Origin: Oscarella lobularis
Lineage: Eukaryota; Porifera; Homoscleromorpha; Homosclerophorida; Oscarellidae
Length of the DNA: 64,000 nt
Direction: 5' to 3'
NCBI RefSeq assembly: GCF_947507565.1
Contig: NC_089176.1
Location: forward strand, 2,976,001 to 3,040,000
Part shown: in pieces, positions 47,266-56,735 of the stretch
Layout of the letters: each line of letters starts with the position of its first letter
How positions within the stretch are numbered: the stretch's first letter is position 1
Translations under genes and position numbers: made by a program
The notes under the pieces: generated by a model
What the model saw: the letters and a program-made list of their open reading frames with translations, nothing else
The model's database searches: none
What the model was told of the DNA's origin: nothing

Positions 47266-49045
47266 CTATTCATTAATATGAGGATTGTCAAGAATGAACC
47301 CTTTCGTTTCCCAGTGAAGCAACTGTTCCATAAGAAGGTGTCCATTTGATACCATGCTTTCTCGGAGTAGACATACGTTTTTATTTCGAGTGCTTGAGGT
47401 CATGCAGCCAAAGTTGTGCTTAATTCTTTCCAAGGGCTCCGTGATTCTGACGACAAGTTTCTTGGAATCATTTTCTGTAGTTGCATCTTCTTTCAGTTTG
47501 ACCTGCTGATCATAACGGACATTGCGCAGCATTCCGTCAAACTCAAATCCCACCCACGCTGGCGATACCACTCTGTCTTCTTCGCTCACTCCCAAGAACG
47601 AAAACAAGCGGCTTAGCTGGTACATTGCGTAACAATGATCTCCTAGAGCTTCTTTATATCCCCAGAGCTTATTTTGAATTTCCTTCTTAGTTAGGGAAGA
47701 CGCTATGAGCGAACGAGCGCAACCTTGGCTTTGAAAGGAAGCGTAATCGTCCATCTTCACAATTATTTCATATGACAAATCTTCATCTCTAACCTCCAGC
47801 AGGAAACGCCGAAGTCTGTTGGCCTCAAGGTGATGTTCTAATTTTTTCCGCAGCTTTTCTGCAGTCCTTAGATGAGGATGCTTTCCATACAAAATACCAA
47901 GAGCATCATGCACTAAAGCGTGGCATTGTGTTCTTTCTGGATCAATCTTACTCTCCTCCGTCCTTTGTCTGAGATTATGATCAGCAAGCTTGCTCTCACA
48001 CTTTTCCAAAAGTGAAGTAAAGGCTTGAAGTTCCGTAGAGTCATCATTTGCCAGAAAGTGTATTCGTCTTGCCATGTGAATCAGTTGTTCCTCAACGTCC
48101 ATCTTTTCAATAATTTGTGCAATGCTTCCGCATCTGCTCCAACCTCTCATCTGGCTGCACCTATAGTCAAATTCTACCAGCTGTCGTAGTAGAAGTCTTC
48201 TCATTGGCTGGCTTATTACAGACATCAGTAGCCTTTCACCAACACTGTGGAGCAAAGATGAGTTCAGCTGAAGTTCTTCAGATTCAGGTAGAAACTTCCA
48301 AACAGTTTGAAGCCATTTTGAAGAATCTCCCATAAAATAAAACTCTGTAACAGACTTGATGAAAGAAGGCTCAAATTTAGGCCAGACTGTCCCACCACAC
48401 ACAGAAAGGTTGTCCTGTTGCTGATATTTCATCTGACGCATTCCTTCTTCGAATTTTTTTGTGAGAAAAATGCTGTCTTCAAGAACGTCTTTAATTGCCT
48501 TTTCTCCAAGAAATTCATCAACGGTCTGCAATAAAATTTGCCCAGTCTTGCATTTCTCCAATACTACCTCAGGAATTATACGTTTAAAAAGCAAGACAGC
48601 CGACTCTACTTCCTTGGAGCCCATGTATTTCCCAAGACTTCTCCACAACTTTCGACGTTCTCTCTCTTGATGATAACGATGCTTCTCGGATGGTTCGACT
48701 GAATCCGCCCTCCGCCAGCTTACAATGCAAGATTTAGTCTCTCCGACGACAGACGTGACAGGCGTATACATTCGCTTTCGGCGTTCATTCGGTTCGGGAT
48801 CCGCCCCCGCATTGCGGATCTCTCCGACTTTAGCTTTGTTACTAAAAAACGTGCACAAGTAATAAAAAACGAGGCAGAAAAATACGTACGTGTAATATAA
48901 AAAGAGGAGGACAAAGAAGAGTCGGAAAAGAGCGGCGGCGGTCTCGAGACTGACTCGAGAGAGCTCAGCCGGAGCTTCGCTACTGCCTAAAGAGCTGTCA
49001 CTGAATGAAAATGGTGCGCCTTTAGGGTTACAACTTACAAGCCAT
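47266..49045 (-). CDS. Unrecognised protein with N-terminal TM and possible DED-like segment
   Basis: The main exon (to the stop at 47266) is a long open frame of ~490 codons. The 5' part is best explained by two introns. An ATG at 49045-49043 joins through a 52-nt GTAAGT..TTTAG intron to CSSEAPAELSRVSLETAAAL. A 48-nt GTACGT..TTTTAG intron (48893-48846) is in frame and may also be retained. This gives a short N-terminus, one hydrophobic helix (LFRLFFVLLFLYY) and a ~550-residue helical region. The segment LWRSLGKYMGSKEVES, LLFKRIIPEVVLEKCKTGQI and LLQTVDEF resembles death-effector domains (FL..IP..LE.. pattern), but that is weak. The rest is helical and Arg/Lys/Glu-rich and I recognise nothing. 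Function is unknown. Confidence 0.65.
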
Positions 49046-49074
49046 GCCAAAGTAAGAGCAACTGGCAACCGCGC

Positions 49075-49539
49075 ATGCGGACAATGCGATATGACGTCTT
49101 TTTCCTCGTCTTTTCAACGTGGCTCGCGGCGGTCGACTCGAAGAACTTCAAAGTAGTCGACAGCTACAAGACATGCTGCAATAGCAGTAGCACCATCGGA
49201 TGCGATCGGACGACGGAATATTGCGAAACGAAGGGATCGGACGGTCAGTGCTGCTACAAGGAGTACGCCATTCACATCGATAATAGCACAACCATTTACG
49301 AGTCTCTCTACTACTGCTGTCCCGGAATCGCAGACAATAGCAGCGATCACAAGGCCCCCTATTGTTGCCCGGGTAACGCAGAGGAGAGAGACTCGCCGAG
49401 TCCTATCTGCTGTACGAGTCCTCCCAATAACTGGGTGCCTCCGATTGCTATATTCTGCGTCATTGCTGGTCTCACTGTGATTGTTGGAATTGTCTGGTTT
49501 ATTCAAAGAAAGAGACAAGCATACTCGCTGATTATTTAG
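49075..49539 (+). CDS. Small cysteine-rich single-pass protein, family member 2
   Basis: Single exon, 154 residues. The ATG could be 49075, 49084 or 49090. The N-terminus (DVFFLVFSTWLAAVDS) is a signal peptide. The ectodomain has the richest cysteine pattern of the four: TCCNSS, DGQCCYKEY, YYCCPGIADNSS, YCCPGNAEE, ICCTS, with several sequons. The family TM block is NWVPPIAIFCVIAGLTVIVG, followed by the basic QRKRQ and YSLI (YxxI sorting motif) at the very C-terminus. It is head to head with the unrecognised minus-strand gene, about 30 bp between start codons. A clear paralogue of members 1 and 4. Confidence 0.78.
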   Translation: MRTMRYDVFFLVFSTWLAAVDSKNFKVVDSYKTCCNSSSTIGCDRTTEYCETKGSDGQCCYKEYAIHIDNSTTIYESLYYCCPGIADNSSDHKAPYCCPGNAEERDSPSPICCTSPPNNWVPPIAIFCVIAGLTVIVGIVWFIQRKRQAYSLII

Positions 49540-49664
49540 ATAATCTTTATTAGTGAGTGGACAGATATACTAATGTAATGGATATCTACTGATAGAGTGG
49601 GATTTGGCACACGATTCATAGAAATTGATCACGTGAGCGTCAACGGAACTTTCCCGTACACAAT

Positions 49665-49919
49665 ATGGCTGGCCTCCTTTTCGTCGAAATCGCTGTTCTT
49701 CTCGCTGCTATTGCTTCAGCGTGCTGCGCCTACTCGCCTTCAGCTACGCCTTCACCTACCCCTTCATCCGGTGGGGACAAGTGGGTTGTGCCCGTCACTG
49801 TTTCCTGCGTTATCGCCGGCCTGTTTGTCATAATTCTAATCATTTGGCTTATTCGAAACTATTCTACTAAAACTCGCAACTTCAGTCGTTTTAGTAGTAC
49901 TGACTCTCTTATTAAATAG
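49665..49919 (+). CDS. Small single-pass protein, family member 3 (no Cys-rich ectodomain)
   Basis: 84 residues in one exon. A signal peptide (LLFVEIAVLLAAIASACCAY) is followed by a short Pro/Ser/Thr-rich stalk instead of the cysteine-rich ectodomain. The family block KWVVPVTVSCVIAGLFVIIL comes next, then a basic tail ending FSSTDSLIK. It is closest to members 2 and 4 in the TM block. It may be a real short paralogue acting as a membrane adaptor or decoy, or a decayed copy; the frame is intact from ATG to stop. Confidence 0.6.
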   Translation: MAGLLFVEIAVLLAAIASACCAYSPSATPSPTPSSGGDKWVVPVTVSCVIAGLFVIILIIWLIRNYSTKTRNFSRFSSTDSLIK

Positions 49920-50070
49920 TATGTAGTCTATCTCCCCTTTACAGCGTTGAGTCTACGCTGATCAACATCATTTTTAGTGTAGCTCTACCGTTTGGGATTA
50001 TCAATGCATTTATACCGAAATAGAAAATGGCAGTTTTTACTCCACCTACCCGTATGCGCCCTGTCACCAG

Positions 50071-50583
50071 AAAAGTGGTCCGCCCGAAAAGTGGTCCCCC
50101 CGGACAGCTTTTCTTGCCTTCGAAAAGTGGTCCGGCCTACCAAAAAGTGGTCCGGGCTCGAATTTGCTCATACGCGTACTCTTCGCGATGTAGATCGACG
50201 ACAAAGTACGCGAGTGCACTGCTCGTGCGCATCCACTCCCCTTCGCAACGCGTGTACGATCTTCTTTTACGCAAGGCTTCCATGCGGAGAAGGTAGGACC
50301 ACTTTTCTTTGAGCAAAGAAAAGTGGTCCGGACCTCCAAATACGTAGCAGAGAGTCTTGTGCATGCTCCAAATAATTAATAGGGGGGTGCTGATACAAAC
50401 GTCTCAATAAGGTAAAATAAACTGACGTCGACAAAATATCAAAAATATGAGTAAGATCACTTTTTTGCCCCCGGACCACTTTTTTGCCCCCCGGACCACT
50501 TTTCTGGCATAAAAAGTGGTCCCGGACCACTTTTTCGGCCATAAAAAGTGGCCCGGGACCACTTTTCTGGCGGGACCACTTTT
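50071..50583. repeat. Palindromic array of AAAAGTGGTCC units
   Basis: About a dozen copies of the 11-mer AAAAGTGGTCC or its complement lie within 513 bp. Forward copies: 50071, 50087, 50123, 50143, 50319, 50512. Reverse copies: 50296, 50473, 50493, 50524, 50556, 50573. A one-mismatch forward copy lies near 50543. Forward copies dominate the left half and reverse copies the right, so the whole block can fold back on itself; local pairs (50296/50319, 50512/50524) also form hairpins. The right edge is 48 bp from the start of family member 4. It may be a foldback transposon end cluster or a multi-site regulatory element. Confidence 0.85.
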
Positions 50584-50630
50584 TTCATGACAGCCCATCC
50601 TACGCAGAGATAATCCGGGGAGGGAGAATA

Positions 50631-51032
50631 ATGATCGTCGCAATCGTGTTTCTCGTCGCCGTCGCGTCGTCCGATCGCATACGCAACGTATCCGAGTGCT
50701 GTAGCACCGATTCGCCGCTACCCGGATGCTCGTATCAGTTCTGTCCCGCGAACGGCACCTCCGGGCAATGCTGCTCGAAATACGACGGCTTCGACGTGGA
50801 GATGAGATACTGTTGTCCCCTATCAAACAGAACGACGTTTAAATACTGCTGTCCTGGCTTGGACGACGAGAGCGGACTGCTCACCTGTTGCGAGCATCCC
50901 CCCGAACAATGGATCGTGCCAGTCACTGTCTTCAGTGTCGTCGCTGGACTCTTTGCTTTGACTCTTCTCGTTTGGCTTCTGCAACGCCTAAGTCGTCGAA
51001 GCAAATACGAGTCGCTCAATTACACCACGTGA
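50631..51032 (+). CDS. Small cysteine-rich single-pass protein, family member 4
   Basis: 133 residues from ATG 50631 (MIVAIVFLVAVASSDRI, a signal peptide); the open frame extends upstream through the repeat array but that extension is repeat-derived and unlikely to be translated. The ectodomain has SECCSTDS, QFCPANGTSGQCCSKYDGF, RYCCPLSN, KYCCPGLDD and LTCCEHPP. The TM block is QWIVPVTVFSVVAGLFALTL. The tail is basic (RLSRRSK) and ends with YESL, a YxxL motif. It matches member 2 along the full ectodomain (spacing of GTSGQCC/GSDGQCC), so these two are the closest pair. Confidence 0.78.
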   Translation: MIVAIVFLVAVASSDRIRNVSECCSTDSPLPGCSYQFCPANGTSGQCCSKYDGFDVEMRYCCPLSNRTTFKYCCPGLDDESGLLTCCEHPPEQWIVPVTVFSVVAGLFALTLLVWLLQRLSRRSKYESLNYTT

Positions 51033-51404
51033 TTTTTTTTAATTAGGAGACTTGGATTGGCTACTGGTTTTTTTTTTGTTTGTTTAGTGTTTGGTTCAAG
51101 GAGCTCGAGCTGTTCTTGCAGCCCAACTTAGTATGTTCGTCAAGGCTGGCCTCTTTTTTTTTGTGATGCATACACCGAAGGGGGTTCGTTGGGGTGGGCT
51201 TTTAGATTATGGTGGGTTCGAGGGAAGGTCTGTCTCAAAAACGAATTTGAAACAGGTGTCTCGATGCAGCATTCCGCCACCTAAGTGCACTTCACAATCA
51301 ATTCACCGTGCTTCATTAATTAATCTACCAGCGTGACTCAACTACACGTGTTCAAAGCAAACTCCTTTTGCAGAAGTCCTTTCAGTCTCGACCTGTTTGC
51401 TCAA
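51033..51404. other. Convergent intergenic region
   Basis: Between family member 4 (+) and the collagen-like gene (-). It contains a T-homopolymer stretch and no supported frame. Confidence 0.5.
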
Positions 51405-52713
51405 TCAGCGGGCAAAGATGTATCCGACGGAGAAAATGTTTTGATCTCCATTATCGCCTCCGCATGTACCGATGTTGCCGCACGCATTCTTTGCAACGTT
51501 GCCAAAGCATGCAGTGCCAAAACCGCCGAAACCAAGCCACGAATCATTGGAATTGCAGTCGTTCTCATTATTTGAACTGATTCCAATTCGAACTTTAACA
51601 CGATTGAAGTCGACGTTGAACCCCTCCTATAGAGGACAAACGTTTAGGTCTACTGGCTACAGAGTTATAGAGGCTGTTTCTGTACCCTGTTGCAGTGGGG
51701 CTGCAGAGAGGAATTAGGAATAAGACTCTTCCACGCAGAACGACCGACATTGGTTGCATGATAGCCGCCGGCTAAAACACTTTTCAGCGATTGCCCGCTT
51801 TTGTGAAGAGTGATCCAGTGAATAACGTGCCCTGTTCTCAATCCAAGGAGAAGTTCGTTGAAAGGAAGCGTCCAAAACGAGGCGAGTTTTGCTTCGTTGG
51901 TGTCGAATTCAACGGAATCCACATTGAAGCCGGACGTCGACGTCCAGAAGGAGCTGTCGTAGTTGAACGTCTGCTTCGTACCGTCGATCTTCATGAGAAG
52001 CGTCCAGCCTCCCTCTCTGCAGTAGGTCTACATACCGACGCTATAAATCAACATTTTACGTCCACTTTGTGGTGTCTACTTTGAATGCAGGATAGGAAGC
52101 GGACGGTTTGATCCAATACACGCCTGGCTGGTGTCCGCTTAGCTTGCTTAGAGCTAGGCACGATTCCGCTGGCTTCTCTTTCGTTTCCCCGAGACCATTC
52201 TCGTTCTGTTCCATGAGAAACGTACGCCATTCCTTTCCGTTGCAGTACTGAACGGCGTCTTTGACTTGATGGTATCGAAGTTTGCCTGTATAGGAATAGT
52301 ACGTAAGACGCAGTTAGTGAAAGCGTTTCATACCAATGTTTGGCACTGAACAGTCATCGTCAATATATTCCAGTGTCTGAGGGCCAGGATCGCCTAATCA
52401 ATAAGTCAACCAGCTGCGTGTGAAAATGTTTTCTTTGTGACACACCCTACGGACATTTACCTTTGTCTCCTTTCGCACCCCTTTCGCCTGGCCGTCCGTT
52501 GAAACCATTTTGTCCCGGCAGACCTGGCTGTCCTGGAATAGGAAGCACCGGCACGTATCGAGTTGTCTCTAATTTACAGGACTGTGTACACATAAATCAA
52601 CCTGGGTTGCATTGACATGAAGGAGCCGGTGGCTTTTCCTCTTCTGGCGGCGGCTCGACGACCATTGCAGTGGTGTAGGCAACCAGTGAAACGAGAAGAG
52701 TGATCTTCAGCAT
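51405..52713 (-). CDS. Secreted short collagen with fibrinogen-like/skeletal-matrix C-terminal domain
   Basis: The ATG is at 52713-52711 and gives a signal peptide (MLKITLLVSLVAYTTAM). A Pro/Glu-rich stretch and CQCNPG follow. A brief Gly-X-Y run comes next (GQPGLPGQNGFNGRPGERGA, then KGDKG and DPGPQ), only about ten triplets. The C-terminal region has RYHQVKDAVQYCNGKEWRTF, an insert, then GGWTLLMKIDGTKQTFNYDS, WTLPFNELLLGL and, in the last exon, NDSWLGFGGFGTACFGN and CGGDNGDQNIFSVGYIFAR, stop TGA 51405-51407. GGWTLLMKIDG is typical of fibrinogen-like and USOMP5-type coral skeletal-matrix proteins. It is probably an extracellular matrix or lectin-like protein. Exact family name uncertain. Confidence 0.82.
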
Positions 52714-53157
52714 TGTACAAGTAGTCAAAAAGAGTCCAAAATTCGACGAAGTATCGAGTCGGTTGGCAGAGGCGAACTAATAAGTTCAAGACAGGAGTCG
52801 GGCTGTTGTAGACGGGATGTACATCCGGTGGCCTGGGCATATATATGCAACGGCGCTATATCAGTAGCGCCCCACAGGAAGGACGTAAGTTTACCTTGGT
52901 ACTTTCGCTTTTGGCAGGATGTTATAGGGCTAAAAGAACGCGTGCCAAAACTTCCATTACCGGGCTATGTACAACGGGGCCCCGGAAGGATGTACCTGTA
53001 GGCAACCATTAGCAATTGTATTCGATAGATCACTAGGCGAACTAATCTACCAGCGTGGCTCAACAACAAAGCAAAGCCTTTTTGAAGAAGTTTTTTATCG
53101 GTCTCTAGTTGTTCGTTCAGCTAGGTCAAACTTTTGCCGACTTGAACTGTTTTGGTT
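52714..53157. other. Intergenic region upstream of the collagen-like gene
   Basis: 444 bp between the collagen-like start and the PB1-GMC stop, both on the minus strand. It should hold the collagen-like promoter. No gene is seen. Confidence 0.5.
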
Positions 53158-56100
53158 TTACCAATCAAGTGTCACTTGCTCCTTTGTCTTGTAGTCTATT
53201 GACCAGCCGCGGTCTGTGGCCGCTAGGAAGGATATTCGTTCCGCAATAGCACTTATTGTCAGGAGAGGATTGACTCCAAGCGAAGTTGGAACAACAGCGC
53301 CGTCGGTGACGTATAGGTTTGTGTAGACGAGAGCGGCATCGGAACCAGTCCATACCTGACCTTTATGATTCACAACACCTGTATATGTACATATGTATTT
53401 GCACACGTCACATATATGAAAGAACAATACGCTACCCGTTTCAAAGGAATCTCCCATTATGCAGCCTCCGAGGGGATGAATGCTAGCTTCGATCTTCTCA
53501 GCCTTTTCAATCTAAGGGGTCAGTAAGTAAAGACATACAGTACAATCAATAATGTAGCAGGAGGTTTTGACATATAGTCTCGTTCCTTTAGGGGATTTGC
53601 AAGAGGATCCTTAATAAACGTTGCATCAGAGTTGGATGCCGCCTGACGAAGCACATCTTTGAGCGTCGCATTATGCTCAGGATCAATAGCATCAGAAAAC
53701 GATATACACAGTCTGTTGTCAATAAGCTTCAGCTGCCCATCCTATTTTTTAAAGTTGGCATGTTGTAGAGCAGTAATATATGATTTCACCTGGTCTTTAT
53801 TTCCATAGGTACTCATACCTCCCAGCATGAGATTGTGCTGTGTTGCTCCGGTGTACGGTCCCTCAGCCAAGCTCTCGAGTATTCTACGCGTTATCGTCAA
53901 ATAGACTGTAAATAAATGACCTACATGTATGTCTCATAATACCTCGTCAACTTCTCAATCTTCTTATCGGAATTAGTGTCTGTTCCCCAGGCTACGGATG
54001 CAGCTGGCAGCACGGCCGACAGAAGCTGTGTATTGTCTATGAGAGAGATTCTCAGTAGCTCTGATCAGTTTCTTACTGGAGCTAATGGTCCTGGAAAATT
54101 TATGTCCTCTATGATCATTCCTTCGTCAAGAGGTTTCGTGTCGTCTCTCAAATCCCAGACCTAAGTATGCAATTTGTTTGCTTGCTTTCTTACTGCCGTA
54201 GAATTACCCCTGTGATGCACGGACCACATTCTTTCCCTTTCATTTCACTTGGAGTACGATGACCGAAGCCGCAGCCATTCACGACATCAGAGCCGTTGTA
54301 CGACAATCCAAAAAAATCGCCGTCAGCTGCAGAAAGACGTGTAAACACTGTAGCATATATGAGATCTGTTGTCTTACTGCCAAATTTTTGGCCACAGGTA
54401 CTGCTGACAGCCAGGCCGTTCTGCTCTCTGCTTCGCAGCAAAATCTCGGTTGAGCCGAGTGATCCCGCTCCAAGCATCACAATGTCAGCAGTGACCTTCA
54501 CCATCAAAGTCGTCAATAAATAATAGCTGTTGTCGCGAGCATGCAATGTACTGAAAACGCGTGCTCAGGAACGGAATCGTCGCCGGCATACTAAGAGGTC
54601 AAAAAATTATATATATATATTCACAGTCGTTGTAACTTCAGTACGCTACCTTGCAGTTAATCAACCACTTGTCATCGTTCAATCTGCAAATGTCACTGAC
54701 CCATACCCTGCAGAACATCACAGCTCCTACGTGGGAAGACCTCGTAATTCTTTTATTTTCTGTGTGAAATTTTATACCGTGTTGCTTCGCATCCGGTAGG
54801 TAGTTCATTAGAAGAGTGTTCTTTGAACCGTAATTGCAACCGGTGTTGCAATCGCCGCACAAGACACAAGCAGGCTAGAGTCGAGTGTTTGATTGCATTG
54901 CAGGAGAAGAATGACCAGCATTTTACCTGATGAATTCCCTGGTCATTGACTCTGTCTTTGAACGTGGTATTAGTGTACGCCAAGTTGCAAGAACCAACAG
55001 ATCCGGCAGCCTAAGCTCAATGACAGGTAATGAGATAATTCTAATGCAATGCCCTAATTATTGACCTTTTTTAGAGCTTCAAATTTTTTCAATGGTTTAG
55101 TGGCTTGTTCTGGATATTGAGCAGGACACAGCATATTTCTTGCTCTCTTTCCAAGAAAGAGCCCAGATAAAAGAGGTCAGTTTCAAATGCTTCTTTCTAA
55201 CCTGATACCCTTCTTCTAGCAGAGACATGTCAGCGCGAAAATCGGCTGGCCAAGAGTCAAAAACCCTTTTGTCAGGTTCAATAGCAATACCTATAATAAT
55301 GATAATAATAATGTATTGATTATGGTTTTGTGCTAGATACTTGAATTAACCAAGGAGCCGCCCCCAAGTCCGCATCCTTTCCAAATCAAAACATTCTCAG
55401 AGAGAACGACGTCGTAGAAGCCGTCAGTAAATTTCTGGGGCCACAAACTGCCATCAGGCAAGGTGAGTTTAATCTCAGGCAGCATCTGCAATATTCAAGA
55501 GAAGCTAATCTTCTGTCATCTCACTAACTCACTTCCTCCAACGTGTTTGGATATTCCGTAGGCAGCAGCTCCTTTCCCTGCTCCAAAATGCATACCTCCT
55601 GAAGATCTTTACTTTAGAGCCTATAAATGATTTATGCACAGCAATCACCTGACCAGCCCTTGCCATTCTGCAGGCACTGATAGATCCCCCATAGCCAGAA
55701 CCAATCACCACAACAGAGCAGTGCTTTTTGATGTCGCCAATAGGCGAAGACAAACGAGACCATCGAGACCCCTTATACGTCTACCAGACGCCAAATCAAG
55801 TCAAGTGTCACCTTCCCTCCTTTTTCTTGTGACCGACCTTTTTATCAGACGAATGCGCCCTCTTCTTATCTAGATACTCGAGAAGAGCTCGAGCCACAGG
55901 GTGACGGACTTTACCGGCTTCTTTGAAGACTAAACACACAGTCTCTTCTCTACTCGCGAACACTAAGGAGAACATCTATACGATCCCTGCCTGATACGAC
56001 GAGTCTTAGCAATCCTTTGCCTGATGCGAGAGCACCAGCCAAGTCGGCATCGTCTCGCAACAGAGTAATTCGTTCAGGAGGAGACTCTAATGCAATTGCA

Positions 56101-56398
56101 TGCGTGCTATTTGTTGTTTTTATGTATGCGCGTTTCGCTGACTATTCCACTCGCCGATGACGAGAGGCCCTTCGCCGAGAATGTCGTTGGCCCACCGACG
56201 CAATTTTTGTCGGAGGAGAGATACGTCGGCACGGCGATCGAGTCGCAAGCGCCTAATGCACCGACTATCGTCTTTCACTACGTCAACAGCGACGGCGTCA
56301 GCGAAGTAAATCTAGTAGGTGCACCGCAACCGGATTATGGCTACCGCAAAGCAAATTGTTACTAAGGTAAACACCTTTACGCTGACTTCAGTGGTCAT
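53158..56398 (-). CDS. PB1-domain / GMC (cholesterol-oxidase-like) flavoprotein fusion
   Basis: The C-terminal two thirds is a GMC oxidoreductase closest to bacterial-type cholesterol oxidases. It has an FAD dinucleotide loop [20 protein letters not shown] (55.7 kb), [20 protein letters not shown] (54.83 kb), [18 protein letters not shown] (54.5 kb), an [16 protein letters not shown] block (53.46 kb) and [18 protein letters not shown] (53.27 kb), stop at 53158. No ATG opens the FAD exon, so it must be spliced to upstream exons. Those upstream exons read as a PB1 domain: a likely start at 56398 (MTTEVS), an exon 56311-56143 with [19 protein letters not shown] and [12 protein letters not shown], then an exon from 56086 with [20 protein letters not shown] and [10 protein letters not shown]. 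Junctions use GTCAGC/GTCGGT-type donors and are inferred. No signal peptide is seen, so a cytosolic or PB1-scaffolded location is likely. Confidence 0.82.
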
Positions 56399-56735
56399 AG
56401 CGTAAACTCTCTTTCTTCGCCCTATAGCGCGCGCCGATCGCCATTCATTCGTCGCCGGGAGCGACGGGCGAGGTCTGGGCGAGGTCGCTCCACCCCTTCG
56501 CCACTTCGTGTAAACAAGCCACGCCGACCTCCCACATTTGTATGCTCGCATCCATATATGGTAAGAAATTTCGCTATTGGTTGGATGTAATTCGCCGCCG
56601 GGACCGACCGACCAATGAGAGCGCTTATCGCGCAGCTCCACCCCAACATCCCGGGCGTGTTTGCTCACCCCACGATATAGCGAGAATCGTTCGCTCTGTG
56701 TCGTCTCATCCGACTCGCAGGCAAGCGTACGAACG
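56399..56735. promoter_or_regulatory. Divergent promoter, PB1-GMC / fascin
   Basis: 337 bp between start codons on opposite strands; GC-rich, no TATA box evident. The fascin 5' UTR should lie in the right part. Confidence 0.5.

Noticed and set aside
49046-49068. Open frame of the orphan helical gene extended to 49068
   Set aside because: That extension starts at TTG, not ATG. The ATG at 49045 with a 52-nt intron gives a cleaner gene model.
50484-50630. N-terminal extension of Cys-rich member 4 (open frame from 50484)
   Set aside because: The extension is translated from the AAAAGTGGTCC repeat block and would block the signal peptide; the ATG at 50631 is preferred.
53158-56000. Bacterial contamination or recent transfer for the cholesterol-oxidase-like gene
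   Set aside because: The gene is cut by many short introns in the same style as its neighbours and has matching base composition, so it is a resident animal gene; an ancient transfer is not excluded.
56090-56365. 91-residue plus-strand frame with a signal-peptide-like start ([13 protein letters not shown]..)
   Set aside because: It lies exactly opposite the PB1-coding exons of the minus-strand GMC gene, which explain the open frame better.
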